NCBI RefSeq assembly: GCF_004123835.1
Contig: NZ_MZMU01000003.1
Location: forward strand, 1,116,001-1,180,000
From: Rhizobium leguminosarum
GTDB lineage: Bacteria > Pseudomonadota > Alphaproteobacteria > Rhizobiales > Rhizobiaceae
Length of the DNA stretch: 64,000 nt
Reading direction: 5' to 3'
This document shows positions 54,059 to 63,825 of the stretch, one piece after another. The notes beneath the pieces were generated by a model, which had not been told where the DNA came from, searched no databases, and worked only from the letters and a program-made list of their open reading frames with translations. The stretch's first letter is position 1; each line of letters starts with the position of its first letter. The position numbers were made by a program, and so were the translations under genes.

Positions 54059-55036
54059 ATGCGTGCCGGAATCGAGAAGGCTGGAATGGATGCCCTGGAA
54101 CATGATCACGTCTTCCTCGGCACTGAGCATGCGCGCAACGAGCGGCGCATCTGGCTGGTGATCGCGCTGACGGCGGTGATGATGGTGGCGGAAATCGCCG
54201 CCGGCACCGTCTACGGCTCGATGGCGCTGGTCGCCGATGGCTGGCACATGTCGACCCATGCCAGCGCGCTGCTGATTTCAGCGCTCGCCTATCTCTTTGC
54301 CCGGCGGCAGGCGCGCAATCCCCGTTTCACCTTCGGCACCGGCAAGCTCGGCGATCTCGCCGGTTTCGCCAGCGCCATCGTCCTCGCGCTGATCGCCCTG
54401 CTGATGGCCTGGGAGAGCCTGCTGCGCCTTTCCAATCCCGTGCCGATCGGCTTTGCCCAGGCAATCGCCGTGGCGGTGATCGGCCTTGCCGTCAATCTGG
54501 TGAGCGCCTGGCTGCTTGCCGGCGGCGGCCATGTCGCGCATGGCAATCATGCCCACGCCCATCACGGTCATGCGAATCATGGACATGGCGACCATGCCCA
54601 TCACGCAAAGACCGGCGACAACAATATCCGCGCCGCCTATCTGCATGTCATCGCCGATGCCCTGACCTCCGTGCTCGCCATCGCGGCGCTGACGCTCGGC
54701 AGTCTTTACGGCTGGCACTGGCTCGATCCCCTGATGGGCATCGTCGGCGGGCTGGTGATCGCCAACTGGTCCTGGAGCCTGATGAAATCTTCGGGCGGCG
54801 TCCTTCTCGACGTCGTTCCTGAAGGCGAGACGCTGCCGGCAGAAATCCGCGGCGCCATCGAGACGGAGGGCGACCGGATCACCGATCTGCATGTCTGGCA
54901 GGTCGGCCCCGGCCATCATGCCGCAATCGTCGCCGTCCTCACCTCGCAGCCGCGCGACCCGGCTTTCTACAAGGGCAGGCTTTCGGGCCTGGAGGAATTG
55001 TCGCATGTGACGGTCGAGGTCACGCGCGCTGCCTGA
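54059..55036 (+). CDS. dmeF: cation diffusion facilitator, Co/Ni exporter
   Basis: The 325-residue CDF protein has six membrane helices. Metal-site residues are visible in TM2 (VADGWHMSTHASA) and TM5 (LHVIADALTS). A histidine-rich cytoplasmic loop spans residues 158-182 (HVAHGNHAHAHHGHANHGHG), the usual metal-binding loop of this family. It exports cobalt and nickel in exchange for protons. It is downstream of dmeR with a repeat between. It lacks a clear ribosome binding site beyond GACGAAGGAG, which is well placed. Confidence 0.92.
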   Translation: MRAGIEKAGMDALEHDHVFLGTEHARNERRIWLVIALTAVMMVAEIAAGTVYGSMALVADGWHMSTHASALLISALAYLFARRQARNPRFTFGTGKLGDLAGFASAIVLALIALLMAWESLLRLSNPVPIGFAQAIAVAVIGLAVNLVSAWLLAGGGHVAHGNHAHAHHGHANHGHGDHAHHAKTGDNNIRAAYLHVIADALTSVLAIAALTLGSLYGWHWLDPLMGIVGGLVIANWSWSLMKSSGGVLLDVVPEGETLPAEIRGAIETEGDRITDLHVWQVGPGHHAAIVAVLTSQPRDPAFYKGRLSGLEELSHVTVEVTRAA

Positions 55037-55090
55037 TCGGCGTGGGCGGACGACGGGGGGCCGCGGACAACAGGGGTCGCCCGGGGGTGA

Positions 55091-55903
55091 CTATCGGTGC
55101 CGCCAAACCTTCACAGCCGAAATCAGAAGGATCACGGCGAGGGCTGGAAGCAGAAGACCATTCGGCACGAGGCCGAGCAGCCGCCCGCCGATGAAGGTTC
55201 CAACGATCGATCCCGCAGCCATCACCAACAGGAAGGTCTTGTTGCGACCGAGAACCGAAAAACTCTGATCCCGGCTATACCGCGTGAAGCCAACCAGCAT
55301 TGTCGGCAGGCTCACGGCCAGGGAGAGGCTGCCGGCGAGTTTGATATCCGCACCGAAGAGCAGCACCAGCGTCGGAATCAGCAGCTCGCCTCCCGCCACG
55401 CCGAGTAGGGATGCGACAATCCCGATGATGAAGCCCGCGACAACGCCGGCAATCATCTGGGCATTTCCAGTCAGGAAAGGCTGACCCGCTGTCGCATCAT
55501 GGCCAATGACCAAGACGATAGCGATTGCGACGAGCAGCGCGGCAATCACCTTGTACAGCGTTTCTGATTTCAGCCGTGTTGCCCATCCTGCTCCGAACCA
55601 TGCGCCCAGCAAGCTTCCGGCAAGGAGATTGACGACGATCGGCCAATTCCCGGCAATCGCTCCAAAAGGTACCGTTGCTGCCCGGAACGGCAGGGCGGAT
55701 GCAACGACAACCAGACTCATGGCCTTATTGAGAATGACCGCTTCGAGCGCCGCGAAGTTGAAAAGCCCGATCAGGAGCGGCAGCCGAAATTCGGCGCCGC
55801 CGAGGCCTATCAGGCCGCCGAGAGCGCCGATGATCCCGCCGCCGCCAAACGCCATGGGAAGGGCGCGGGGTTTCGAAAATGAAGCGACCGTTTCCTTAGG
55901 CAT
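55091..55903 (-). CDS. TauE/SafE-family exporter (second)
   Basis: The 270-residue protein has eight hydrophobic segments and the family repeat motif: GALGGLIGLGGAEFRLPLLIG in the first half and IVASLLGVAGGELLIPTLVL in the second. A short basic N-terminus precedes TM1. It is paralogous to the protein at 42906-43637 but longer and divergent. It is isolated, convergent with dmeF and divergent from the beta-lactamase gene. The anion substrate is unknown. Confidence 0.86.
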   Translation of the reverse strand: MPKETVASFSKPRALPMAFGGGGIIGALGGLIGLGGAEFRLPLLIGLFNFAALEAVILNKAMSLVVVASALPFRAATVPFGAIAGNWPIVVNLLAGSLLGAWFGAGWATRLKSETLYKVIAALLVAIAIVLVIGHDATAGQPFLTGNAQMIAGVVAGFIIGIVASLLGVAGGELLIPTLVLLFGADIKLAGSLSLAVSLPTMLVGFTRYSRDQSFSVLGRNKTFLLVMAAGSIVGTFIGGRLLGLVPNGLLLPALAVILLISAVKVWRHR

Positions 55904-56083
55904 CGTTATAGTCCATAGAAGATATCGCTTCTTCTAGCCGGATATTTCCCGGTGCGCCAGTTGGGACACTGATGCCGGATTTCTAGCGCGATAAGATCGG
56001 CGCGGCGGACGACAACATCGCGCGAGACGGACGACAAAGACGACGTAGGGACTATAAGTCGCCGCAATCGCTCCTTAGCTCTG

Positions 56084-56129
56084 TCCTCCCGCCGGAGGAT
56101 TCTATCCTCCTCAGCCGCCGGAGGATTTC
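56084..56129 (+). promoter_or_regulatory. beta-lactamase leader with duplicated SD and anti-SD
   Basis: GCCGGAGGATT occurs at 56091-56101 and again at 56117-56127, the latter being the ribosome binding site. TCCTCC occurs at 56084-56089 and 56105-56110, both able to pair with either GGAGGA. GGAGGA-TTCTA-TCCTCC is a perfect hairpin. The leader can fold in alternative ways, some hiding the true ribosome binding site. Confidence 0.6.
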
Positions 56130-57017
56130 ATGAATATCAGCCTTACCCGCCGCCTGATGATAGGCTCGGCGCTTTGCCTGCCTGCGCTGGCGCTTGCCGC
56201 GCATGCAGAGGATAGTGCCGGAGAGGGCGACGACATCCAGCGCCGCCTTGCAGCGCTTGAAAAACGCACCGGCGGTCGTCTCGGCGTCTCGGTGCTCGAT
56301 ACCCAGACGAGCATCTCCTTCGGCTATCGCGGCAGCGAGGCTTTTCCTATGTGCAGCACCTTCAAGGCGCTGGCCGCGGCTTTCGTGCTTGCCAGGGCCG
56401 ACAAGGGCGAGGAGAATCTCGATCGGCGGGTGACCTATGGCAAGGACAAGCTCGTCGATTACTCGCCGATCAGCGAAAAACATGCCGGGACCGATGGCAT
56501 GACCGTCGCCGAACTCTGCGAGGCGGCGGTGACCGTCAGCGACAACACCGCCGGCAATCTGCTGCTCGAAAGTTTCGGCGGTCCGGCGGGGCTGACCGCA
56601 TGGCTACGCTCGATCGGTGACGGCACGACGCGTCTCGACCGTACCGAGCCGACGTTGAACGAGGGCAGGAAGGGCGACCCGCGCGACACGACGACACCGG
56701 ATGCTATGCTCGACACGCTCGGCAACCTGACGCTCGGCTCGGTCCTCACTGAAGCCTCCTCAGACAGGCTGATCGCCTGGCTGGTGGCGAGCACGACAGG
56801 CAAGGAGCGGCTCAGGGCCGGCCTGCCGGCGGATTGGAAGGTCGGCGACAAGACCGGCACTGGCCCGAATGGCTCTCTCGGCGATATCGCGGTGATCTGG
56901 CCGCCGGATCGCGGTCCGATCGTCGCCGCCGTCTATATCAGCGAGACGACCGCGCCGGTGAAGGAGCTCAACCCGGTCTTTGCCGAGGTTGGGCGTATGA
57001 TCGTCGAGATGGTTTGA
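56130..57017 (+). CDS. class A beta-lactamase
   Basis: The 295-residue serine hydrolase contains all class A motifs: S76-TFK (Ambler S70-K73), SDN at 137-139, Glu173 in EPTLNE (Ambler E166) and KTG at 241-243. Cys75 precedes the nucleophile, as in CTX-M enzymes; no partner cysteine at Ambler 238 (Gly here). The signal peptide LTRRLMIGSAL has the twin-arginine pattern, suggesting folded export by Tat. It inactivates beta-lactams in the periplasm. No ampR-like regulator is adjacent. Confidence 0.93.
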   Translation: MNISLTRRLMIGSALCLPALALAAHAEDSAGEGDDIQRRLAALEKRTGGRLGVSVLDTQTSISFGYRGSEAFPMCSTFKALAAAFVLARADKGEENLDRRVTYGKDKLVDYSPISEKHAGTDGMTVAELCEAAVTVSDNTAGNLLLESFGGPAGLTAWLRSIGDGTTRLDRTEPTLNEGRKGDPRDTTTPDAMLDTLGNLTLGSVLTEASSDRLIAWLVASTTGKERLRAGLPADWKVGDKTGTGPNGSLGDIAVIWPPDRGPIVAAVYISETTAPVKELNPVFAEVGRMIVEMV

Positions 57018-57078
57018 ACCGGGAAAAATGCGGAAGCAGGTTTCCCAGGAGTTACGTAAAAACAAAAAGATAGAGCAT
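57017..57078. repeat. short hairpin repeat (family A, copy 5, degraded)
   Basis: GAACCGGGAAAAATGCGGAA then GCAGGTTTCCCAGGAGTTAC and GTAAAAACAAAAAGATAGAG. The GGGAAA/TTTCCC arm is kept but the outer arm is mutated. It begins at the beta-lactamase stop. Confidence 0.78.
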
Positions 57079-57146
57079 CTGCTTGACAGACGAGCAGGAA
57101 TTCAATGTCACGCGACATCCCAGCCCAGGAGATCGGCGAGACCAGC

Positions 57147-57247
57147 CCCTCATCCGGCTGCCGCCACCTTCTCCCCGCCTGCGGGGAGAAGGGATATGCC
57201 GCGACCTCTCCGTTCCCCGCTCGCTCTCGCAGGTTAGGGTGAGGGGC
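57147..57247. repeat. RIME-type element
   Basis: Starts CCCCTCATCCGGCTGCCGCC, contains CTCCCCGCCTGCGGGGAG, and ends GCAGGTTAGGGTGAGGGGCA. It fills most of the 309-nt gap between the beta-lactamase gene and the frameshifted gene at 57327. It lacks the second CCCC/GGGG hairpin of the fuller copies. Confidence 0.82.
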
Positions 57248-57326
57248 AGCCATCGGTGCGAACCGACAGCCGTGGACGGAGCCCGAGAAAATCACTGCAG
57301 TTCGAAACGCGCAGATTTTCCAGCGC

Positions 57327-57790
57327 TCAAGCAGCCGGAACGTCTTCCGCCGTCTCGGTGCCGTCATCCTCGATGCCGGCCATCTCGCGCTTGATCTGGT
57401 CGGCGACTTCCTTCTCGATTGCGGCGCGCTGGTCGGCCGGCATGGCAGCCAGATCGGCCTCGGTCAGATCGTGCTGCTCGAGGTAGCGGGCCCGGATATA
57501 TTCCGCCGGCGTCATGTTGCCCCATTTGGAGAATTCGTCGACCAGGGCGTCAGGCGCAGCACTTGCCGCCACTTCTTCGTCGGAAGGCGGTTTGATATAA
57601 GGGCCTTCGGTGCTTTGAAGAGCCCAGATCGTATTGGCGATCGAAGGCGGCGTGCTGCTGGGTTCGAGACGGGCGCGGCATTGGGCACCGTTTTGGTGAA
57701 GACCGTCGTCTGCTGATTCTTGGATTTGGCCGACGGATCGAAAAGGCCGCCGATGCCGTAATAGTTGCGAATATTGCTAGAGATTTCCAT
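57327..57790 (-). pseudogene. hypothetical gene with a single frameshift
   Basis: ATG 57790 starts MEISSNIRNYYGIGGLFDPS, then continues to VPNAAP. The sense then moves by one frame to PSSTPPSIANTIWALQSTEG, and on to the C-terminal helix with DEFSKWGNMTPAEYIRARYL and DLTEADLAAMPADQRAAIEK. One indel near 57665 separates the halves; a sequencing error would look the same. The whole protein, about 153 residues, is soluble and acidic. The ribosome binding site GGGGAGAG is part of the terminator hairpin at 57791-57818. Family unknown. Confidence 0.7.
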
Positions 57791-57818
57791 AAAAACTCTC
57801 CCCGAAAACCGGGGAGAG
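57791..57818 (-). terminator. terminator hairpin containing the next gene's ribosome binding site
   Basis: Read on the minus strand: CTCTCCCCG-GTTTT-CGGGGAGAG-TTTTT-ATGG. The 9-bp perfect stem followed by five T's is an intrinsic terminator for the dehydrogenase gene. Its 3' arm, GGGGAGAG, is also the ribosome binding site for the gene starting at 57790, 5 nt away. Confidence 0.75.
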
Positions 57819-57861
57819 AATGGCGCGGTAAACCTGCACAGAGCTTGCGGGAAGCTTCGCG

Positions 57862-60175
57862 TCATGGCAACGTATAGGCGATCACATAATCACCGGGCTT
57901 GGTGCCGACCGAGCCGTGTCCGCCGGCGACCATGACGACATATTGCTTGTTGTCATCAGTCGTATAGGTCATCGGCGTCGCCTGGCCGCCGGCGGGAAGC
58001 CGCGCCTGCCAGAGCTCTCGGCCGTTCGTCACGTCATAGGCGCGCAGGTAGTTGTCGACCCTTGGTCAGCATCGGCCCGCCGATGCCGGGCACGCCCACT
58101 TTGAAGGGCAGGGGCAATGGCGTCATGTCGTGCACGGTGCCATTCTTGTGCATATAGGCGATCTTGCTGGTACGCAGGTCGACGCCGGCAACATAGCCCC
58201 ATGGCGGCGCCTGGCAAGGGATTTGGAGTAGCCCGAGGAAGGGACCCATGAAGACGCCGTAGGGCGCGCCGTCATTGCGGTTCAGCCCTTGTTCGCTGCC
58301 CTTCTCGTCCTGGCCTCTCGGCGGAATATCGGCGGCCGGCACTAGGCGCGAGGTGAAAGCGAGATAGGTCGGCATGCCGAACATGATCTGCCGCTCCGGA
58401 TCCACCGCCACCGAGCCCCAGTTGAAGGTGCCGAAATTGCCGGGATAGACGATCGTCCCTTTAAGCGAAGGCGGCGTATAACGGCCCTCATAGTGGTAGC
58501 GGTGGAAGTCGATGCGGCAGGCGAGCTGGTCGAACAGCGACACGCCCCACATGTCCTTTTCCTTAAGCGGCTCGGGCGAGAAGGTGAGGTCCGAGATCGG
58601 CTGCGTCGGCGAGGTGTGATCGCCGGAGACTGCGCCACCCGGCGCCGGGATTTCCTTGACCGGTATGATCGGCTCGCCGCTGCGCCGGTCGAGCACATAG
58701 ATATCGCCCTGCTTGGTCGGGCCGACGAGGGCGGGAACCACGGTGCCGTCCTGCTTCGTCAGGTCGATCAGCGCCGGCTGGGCCGGCACGTCCATGTCCC
58801 AGAGATCGTGATGCACCGTCTGGCGCACCCAGCGTAGCTGGCCGGTGGCGATATCGAGCGCGACGATCGAGGAGGAGAATTTCTCGACATTGTCGCTGCG
58901 GTTGATGCCGAGCTGGTCGGGCACCTGGTTGCCGAGCGGGAGGTAGACCATGCCGAGCGCCTCGTCGACGCTGAAAACCGACCAACTGTTCGGCGAGTTG
59001 GTCGTATAGGTCTGGCCGGCGGCGATCGGCGTCGTCACGTCGGGATTGCCGGAATCCCAGTTCCAGATCAGCGCGCCGGTGTTGATGTCAAAGGCGCGGA
59101 TGACGCCGGATTGTTCCTCAGTCGAATAATTGTCGTTCACCGCCCCGCCGATGATGATCTTGCCCGCCACCGCGACCGGCGGCGAAGTGGAATAATAATA
59201 GCCGGCCGGGTTGTAGCGCATGCCTGTTTCCAAGTGCAGCACGCCCTGATCGGCAAAGCTGGTGCAGACCTTCCCGTCCGCGGCATCGAGCGCGATCAGC
59301 CGGGCGTCGGAGGTCGGCAGGTAGACGCGCTCGGCGCAGGGCTGGCCGGCGGCAACGGTAGGATCGGCATAATAGGTCACGCCGCGGCAGGTCTGATGCT
59401 GCCGGTCGGGGTTCATGCCGGAATTGGCGTCGTATTTCCATTTCTCCTTGCCGGTCTTGGCGTCGAGCGCGATCGCCCAGTTATGCGGCGTGCAGAGATA
59501 GAGCGTGTCCTTCACCTTGAGCGGCGTCACCTGATAGGTCGTCTCGCTGATATCCTCCGGCCGTTTGACGTCGCCGGTCTGGTATCGCCACGCTTCCTTG
59601 AGGGTGGAGACGTTCTCGGCGGTGATCTGGTCGAGTGGCGAATAGCGCTGGCCGAAGGGCGTGCGGCCATATTGATGCCATTCGCCATCCGGCACGCTGC
59701 CGCCGAAGGCGGGTTTGGCGGCGACCGTATCCTTGGGCAGCTCGCCGGCGAGATCATGCGGGTCAGTCGTCATCGAATAAAGGGCGACGAGGATGGCGAG
59801 GATGACAGGCACGGCGAGCGGCCAGGGGTTCGCGGCGTAGGTGATGCCCGTCGGGCTGCGCAGGCCGAGCGGCCGACGGATCCATGGCGTCAGCAGCCAG
59901 AGCCCGAGCAGGATGATCATGCCGCCGCGCGGGCCGAGCTGCCACCAGTCGAAGCCGACCTCCCAAATCGCCCAGGCGAGCGCTGCGACGACGAGCACCG
60001 CATAGACCCAGAGCGCCACCGCCTTGCGCATCAGCAGCAGCCCGGCGGTAATCAGGAACATCAGCCCGGCGAACAGATAGAAGACGCTGCCGCCGAGCGT
60101 GACGAGCCAGAGCCCGCCGCCGCCGAGAGTGAGCCCGATGATGATGAAGAAGATGGAGGTGACGATGATCGCCAT
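57862..60175 (-). pseudogene. gcd: membrane-bound PQQ-dependent glucose/quinate-type dehydrogenase, frameshifted near 3' end
   Basis: From ATG 60175 the protein has about five membrane helices (1-115) and then an eight-bladed PQQ beta-propeller, with SVFSVDEALG, LRWVRQTVHHDLWDMDVPAQ and ACRIDFHRYHYEG. It would oxidise aldoses in the periplasm and reduce ubiquinone. At LGGPMLTKG-type sequence (GGPMLTKG) near 58058 the frame breaks and stops at 58034 with RQLPARL. The expected end is present in another frame: DNYLRAYDVTNGRELWQARL to DYVIAYTLP and stop at 57862. A deletion of about 26 nt, by comparison with the family, explains this. Confidence 0.82.
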
Positions 60176-60352
60176 AAGGCTGTCTCCCGCTGAGGTTAGC
60201 CGGGGTGAGGGATCGGCGGAAAAGTCCCGCCGATCAGCCAGATAGCGCGAAGGAGATGCCTTTCAACGGCCACAATTGCCGCAGGGTGTCATGATGTTAG
60301 GGCGCACCGAACTGGGCCTGATGCTGGTCGCGGGGGGGATGGGCGACGCCCG

Positions 60353-61855
60353 TCACGTTCCGCAGAAGGTCGCCAGCACCCGTTCCTCCGGCTTCGGCGG
60401 TTGCAGATAGGCGGCAAAACCCGGCTGGTCCTCATAGGGTTTCGAAAGAACGCTCAGCAGCGCCTCGAACAGCGAAAAATCGCCGTTCTCGACAGCAGCC
60501 TCGATCGCCTGTTCGACCCGGTGATTGCGCGGAATGAAGGCCGGATTGACGCTGCGCATGGCAGTGGCGCGCTCGGTGGCCGTCTGTGCATCGCGTGACA
60601 GCCGCTCGCGCCACTGTGTAAGCCACGCGCCGCAGGCATCCGGCTCGCGGAAACTTGCCGCAAATTCAGGCTCTGCGGCATCATCGCCGGCAAGATCCGA
60701 CAGCCGCCGGAAGGCCAGGGTGAAATCGGCACCCTGCGCCTGCATCAGCGACAGCAGCGACTGCACCAGGTCGAGATCGCCGTCCTCTTGCCCGGCAAGC
60801 CCGATCTTTTCGCGCATGCCGGCCAGCCAATGCGCCTGGAACCGTTCGCCGTAACTCTTTATCACCGCGTTGGCTTTGTCGACCGCGCTGTCGGGCTCGG
60901 CGTCGATCAGCGGCAGCAGCGTTTCGCCGAGCCTTGCGAGGTTCCATTGGCCGATGCCGGGCTGGTTGGCATAGGCGTAACGCCCATGCTGGTCGATCGA
61001 CGAAAAGACGGTCGCCGGATCATAGGTATCCATGAAGGCGCAGGGGCCGAAGTCGATCGTCTCGCCAGAGACGGTCATATTGTCCGTGTTCATCACGCCG
61101 TGGATGAAACCGACATGCAGCCAGCGGGCAATCAGCGCCGCCTGGCGTTCGGAGACCGCTTCGAAAAGCGCGAGATAGGGGTTCTCGGCCTCTTTCAATG
61201 CGGGGTAGTGCCGGTCGATCACATAGTCGGTCAGAGCCCGCACGCCATCGGTGTCGCCCCTGGCCGCGAAGTACTGGAACGTGCCGACGCGGATATGGCT
61301 GGCCGCGACGCGGGTGAAGACCGCGCCCGGCAGCACCTCTTCGCGATAGACCGGCTCGCCTGTCGTCACCGCCGCCAGCGCCCGCGTGGCCGGAATGCCG
61401 AGCGCAAACATCGCCTCGCTGATGATATATTCGCGCAAGACCGGCCCGATTGCCGCCCGCCCATCGCCGCGGCGCGAAAAAGGCGTTGGCCCGGCGCCCT
61501 TCAGCTGGATGTCGTAGCGTTTGCCGCTGCGGTCGATGACCTCGCCGAGAAGGATCGCCCGCCCGTCACCGAGCTGCGGCGAGAAGCCGCCGAACTGATG
61601 CCCGGCATAGGCCATCGCCAGCGGTTCGGCCCCTTCGGGTACGAGATTGCCGGAAAAGATCGCCGCGCCGTCGCGGCGCAAGGCCTCGACGTCGAGCCCA
61701 AGCTCGGCAGCGAGCGGCTCGTTGAGCTTGATCAGCCAGGGCTCCGCCACTGCGGTCGGCGCTTGCGCCGCAAAGAAGCGCTGCGGCAAGCCGACATAGC
61801 TGTTATCGAACGGAAAGGCCGCGCCGGGCCGGTTTTTCTGCAGGGCGGAGGTCAT
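60353..61855 (-). CDS. selO: protein adenylyltransferase SelO (YdiU/UPF0061)
   Basis: The 500-residue pseudokinase-fold enzyme transfers AMP to Ser, Thr or Tyr residues of proteins and is linked to redox stress responses. Family signatures are present: [37 protein letters not shown], the active-site [20 protein letters not shown], and the C-terminal CGT ending that includes a conserved Cys. The length is normal for the family. It stands alone, with nothing visible in the 177 nt between its end and the dehydrogenase start. Confidence 0.92.
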   Translation of the reverse strand: MTSALQKNRPGAAFPFDNSYVGLPQRFFAAQAPTAVAEPWLIKLNEPLAAELGLDVEALRRDGAAIFSGNLVPEGAEPLAMAYAGHQFGGFSPQLGDGRAILLGEVIDRSGKRYDIQLKGAGPTPFSRRGDGRAAIGPVLREYIISEAMFALGIPATRALAAVTTGEPVYREEVLPGAVFTRVAASHIRVGTFQYFAARGDTDGVRALTDYVIDRHYPALKEAENPYLALFEAVSERQAALIARWLHVGFIHGVMNTDNMTVSGETIDFGPCAFMDTYDPATVFSSIDQHGRYAYANQPGIGQWNLARLGETLLPLIDAEPDSAVDKANAVIKSYGERFQAHWLAGMREKIGLAGQEDGDLDLVQSLLSLMQAQGADFTLAFRRLSDLAGDDAAEPEFAASFREPDACGAWLTQWRERLSRDAQTATERATAMRSVNPAFIPRNHRVEQAIEAAVENGDFSLFEALLSVLSKPYEDQPGFAAYLQPPKPEERVLATFCGT

Positions 61856-62104
61856 GGTTCATAGGTAGGGCTAGGATGCATGCCGCGCAAGCCGGGGGAT
61901 GAAGACCTTCACGAAGAACAGACCCATGCAAGGAATCGTGATCTGCCTTTACCTCTCGTCAAAGCAGCTTTGCCATAAACGACATAGCGCCGCCATGAAC
62001 GCGGGCGTATAGCAAATCGTCTCCCCTTGGCTTTGCGCCATGTCATCCCCCGCGGCCCTGCTGCCTTGTGTGCTCCGCCGCGCCACCGCGAGTGATCCCG
62101 GACG

Positions 62105-63556
62105 ATGTCGGATCAGATCTACCAGGCGCCGATGGTTCGGCGCGCCGCGCCCAATTTCCGGGTGATCGCGATGATTGTCGCGAGTGCGATGCTGATGGAA
62201 AACATCGATGCGACCGTGCTTGCGACCGCGCTGCCCACCATGGCGCGCGATTTTGGCGTCGGCGCCCCGGCCATGTCGATCGCCCTGACCTCCTATCTCT
62301 TGAGCCTTGCGATCTTCATTCCGGCAAGCGGCCGGATGGCCGACAGTTTCGGCTCCCGCACCGTTTTCCGCTCGGCCATCGCCGTCTTCGTCGCCGGCTC
62401 CATCCTCTGTGCGCTCGCGCCGACGCTGTCCTTCCTGGTGCTGGCACGGCTGCTGCAGGGCATCGGCGGCGCGATGATGATGCCGGTCGGGCGCCTGGTG
62501 CTGATGCGCAGCGTCGACCGCAAGGATATGGTCAGCGCCATGTCCTGGCTGCTCGTGCCGGCGCTGATCGGCCCGATCGTCGGCCCGCCGCTCGGCGGCT
62601 TCATCGTCACCTATCTCGACTGGCGCTGGATCTTTTATATCAACGTGCCGATCGGCATCATCGGCATGATCTTCGTCTCGATCTACATCGACGAGGTGAA
62701 GGGCAAGGCAAGCGGTCCGTTTGATACGATCGGCTTCATCCTCTCGGGCATCTCGCTCGGCTCGCTGCTCTTCGGTTTCGAAATGTCGAGCCATGAAGGC
62801 GAGGGCGCCTTCTCGATTTTCCTGATCGCGCTCGGCCTGCTTTTCGGCATCGCCTATCTCAAGCATGCCCGCAAGCATCCGTCGCCGATCATGGATTTCT
62901 CGCTGATGAAGGTGCCGAGCTTCGGCACGTCGGTCATCGCCGGTTCGCTGACCCGCATCACGCAAGGGGCGCAGCCCTTCCTCCTGCCGCTGCTCTTCCA
63001 GATCGGCTTCGGCCTGTCTGCGGCTGCGGCCGGCCAGATCATTATCGCGACCGCGCTTGGCGCTCTCGCCATGAAGCCGATGGCAAAGTTTGTCTTCCGC
63101 CGGCTGGGTTTCCGCAGGAGCCTCGTCCTCAACGGCATCCTCGGTACGATCGGCTATGGCCTCTGTGCTGCCTTCCGGCCGGATTGGCCGATGCCGCTGA
63201 TCTTCGTCGTCCTGGTGCTCAGCGCCTTCTTCCTGTCGTTCCAGTTCACCGCCTATAACACCATTGCCTATGACGAGATCGACAAGGAGCAGATGAGCTC
63301 GGCCACAAGCTTCTACACCACCTTCCAGCAACTGATGCTGTCGCTCGGCATCTGCATCGGCGCCTTGGCGCTGCACGGCTCCATGGCCTTCAACGGTGCC
63401 GAAACGCCGGCTCTTGGCGATTTCTCGGCCGCCTTCATCGTCGTCACGATCATCTCGATTACCGCGACCTTCTGGAACCTGCGTTTCTCACCGACCGCCG
63501 GCGAGGAGATCAGCGGCTACAAGGCCAAGCGGACGAAAGGCGCCGCCAAAGGCTGA
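62105..63556 (+). CDS. MFS transporter, DHA2 family
   Basis: The 483-residue permease has 14 predicted membrane helices. The DHA2 motif appears as SAMLMENIDATVLATALPTM in TM1, motif A as GRMADSFGSRTVF, and motif C region GPIVGPPLGGFIVTYLDWRW. It resembles EmrB/QacA-type exporters but has no accompanying adaptor gene. Only a weak CCGGA precedes the ATG. It has an unusual long hydrophilic C-terminus rich in Lys. The substrate is unknown. Confidence 0.88.
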   Translation: MSDQIYQAPMVRRAAPNFRVIAMIVASAMLMENIDATVLATALPTMARDFGVGAPAMSIALTSYLLSLAIFIPASGRMADSFGSRTVFRSAIAVFVAGSILCALAPTLSFLVLARLLQGIGGAMMMPVGRLVLMRSVDRKDMVSAMSWLLVPALIGPIVGPPLGGFIVTYLDWRWIFYINVPIGIIGMIFVSIYIDEVKGKASGPFDTIGFILSGISLGSLLFGFEMSSHEGEGAFSIFLIALGLLFGIAYLKHARKHPSPIMDFSLMKVPSFGTSVIAGSLTRITQGAQPFLLPLLFQIGFGLSAAAAGQIIIATALGALAMKPMAKFVFRRLGFRRSLVLNGILGTIGYGLCAAFRPDWPMPLIFVVLVLSAFFLSFQFTAYNTIAYDEIDKEQMSSATSFYTTFQQLMLSLGICIGALALHGSMAFNGAETPALGDFSAAFIVVTIISITATFWNLRFSPTAGEEISGYKAKRTKGAAKG

Positions 63557-63573
63557 CGCCGCCTTTCCCTTCG

Positions 63574-63804
63574 TCAGAAGCCGACCGGCTCCGGCAGCCG
63601 CCTGCGCCGCAAGGGCCGGCCCTCGCGCCGGTCCGCCTCGAGCCCGTAGGTCATCGGGCCGTCGAAGCTCCCGAAGGCGAGATCACTATCCTGCAGCGCC
63701 ACCTCCACGGTCGCCTCAGGCCCAGTGCGCCTTTGCCGTCCCGTGATCGCAAGCCACAGATCGTGCCAGCGGTGCTCACGCATCATCGCGCCCCCAATCG
63801 TCAT
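63574..63804 (-). CDS. small hypothetical protein downstream of homocysteine methyltransferase
   Basis: ATG 63804 follows GAGGGAGGAGAG by a few nt, a strong ribosome binding site, 21 nt after the stop of the upstream gene, so the two are an operon. The 76-residue product begins MTIGGAMMREHRWHDLWLAI and ends in a basic Arg-rich tail. It has no recognised domain. ATG at residue 7 or 8 is an alternative start. Confidence 0.55.
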   Translation of the reverse strand: MTIGGAMMREHRWHDLWLAITGRQRRTGPEATVEVALQDSDLAFGSFDGPMTYGLEADRREGRPLRRRRLPEPVGF

Positions 63805-63825
63805 TCTCTCCTCCCTCTCAGGTCG

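Noticed and set aside
59111..60193. Open frame of 360 codons opposite the PQQ dehydrogenase
   Set aside because: Shadow frame of a well supported gene.
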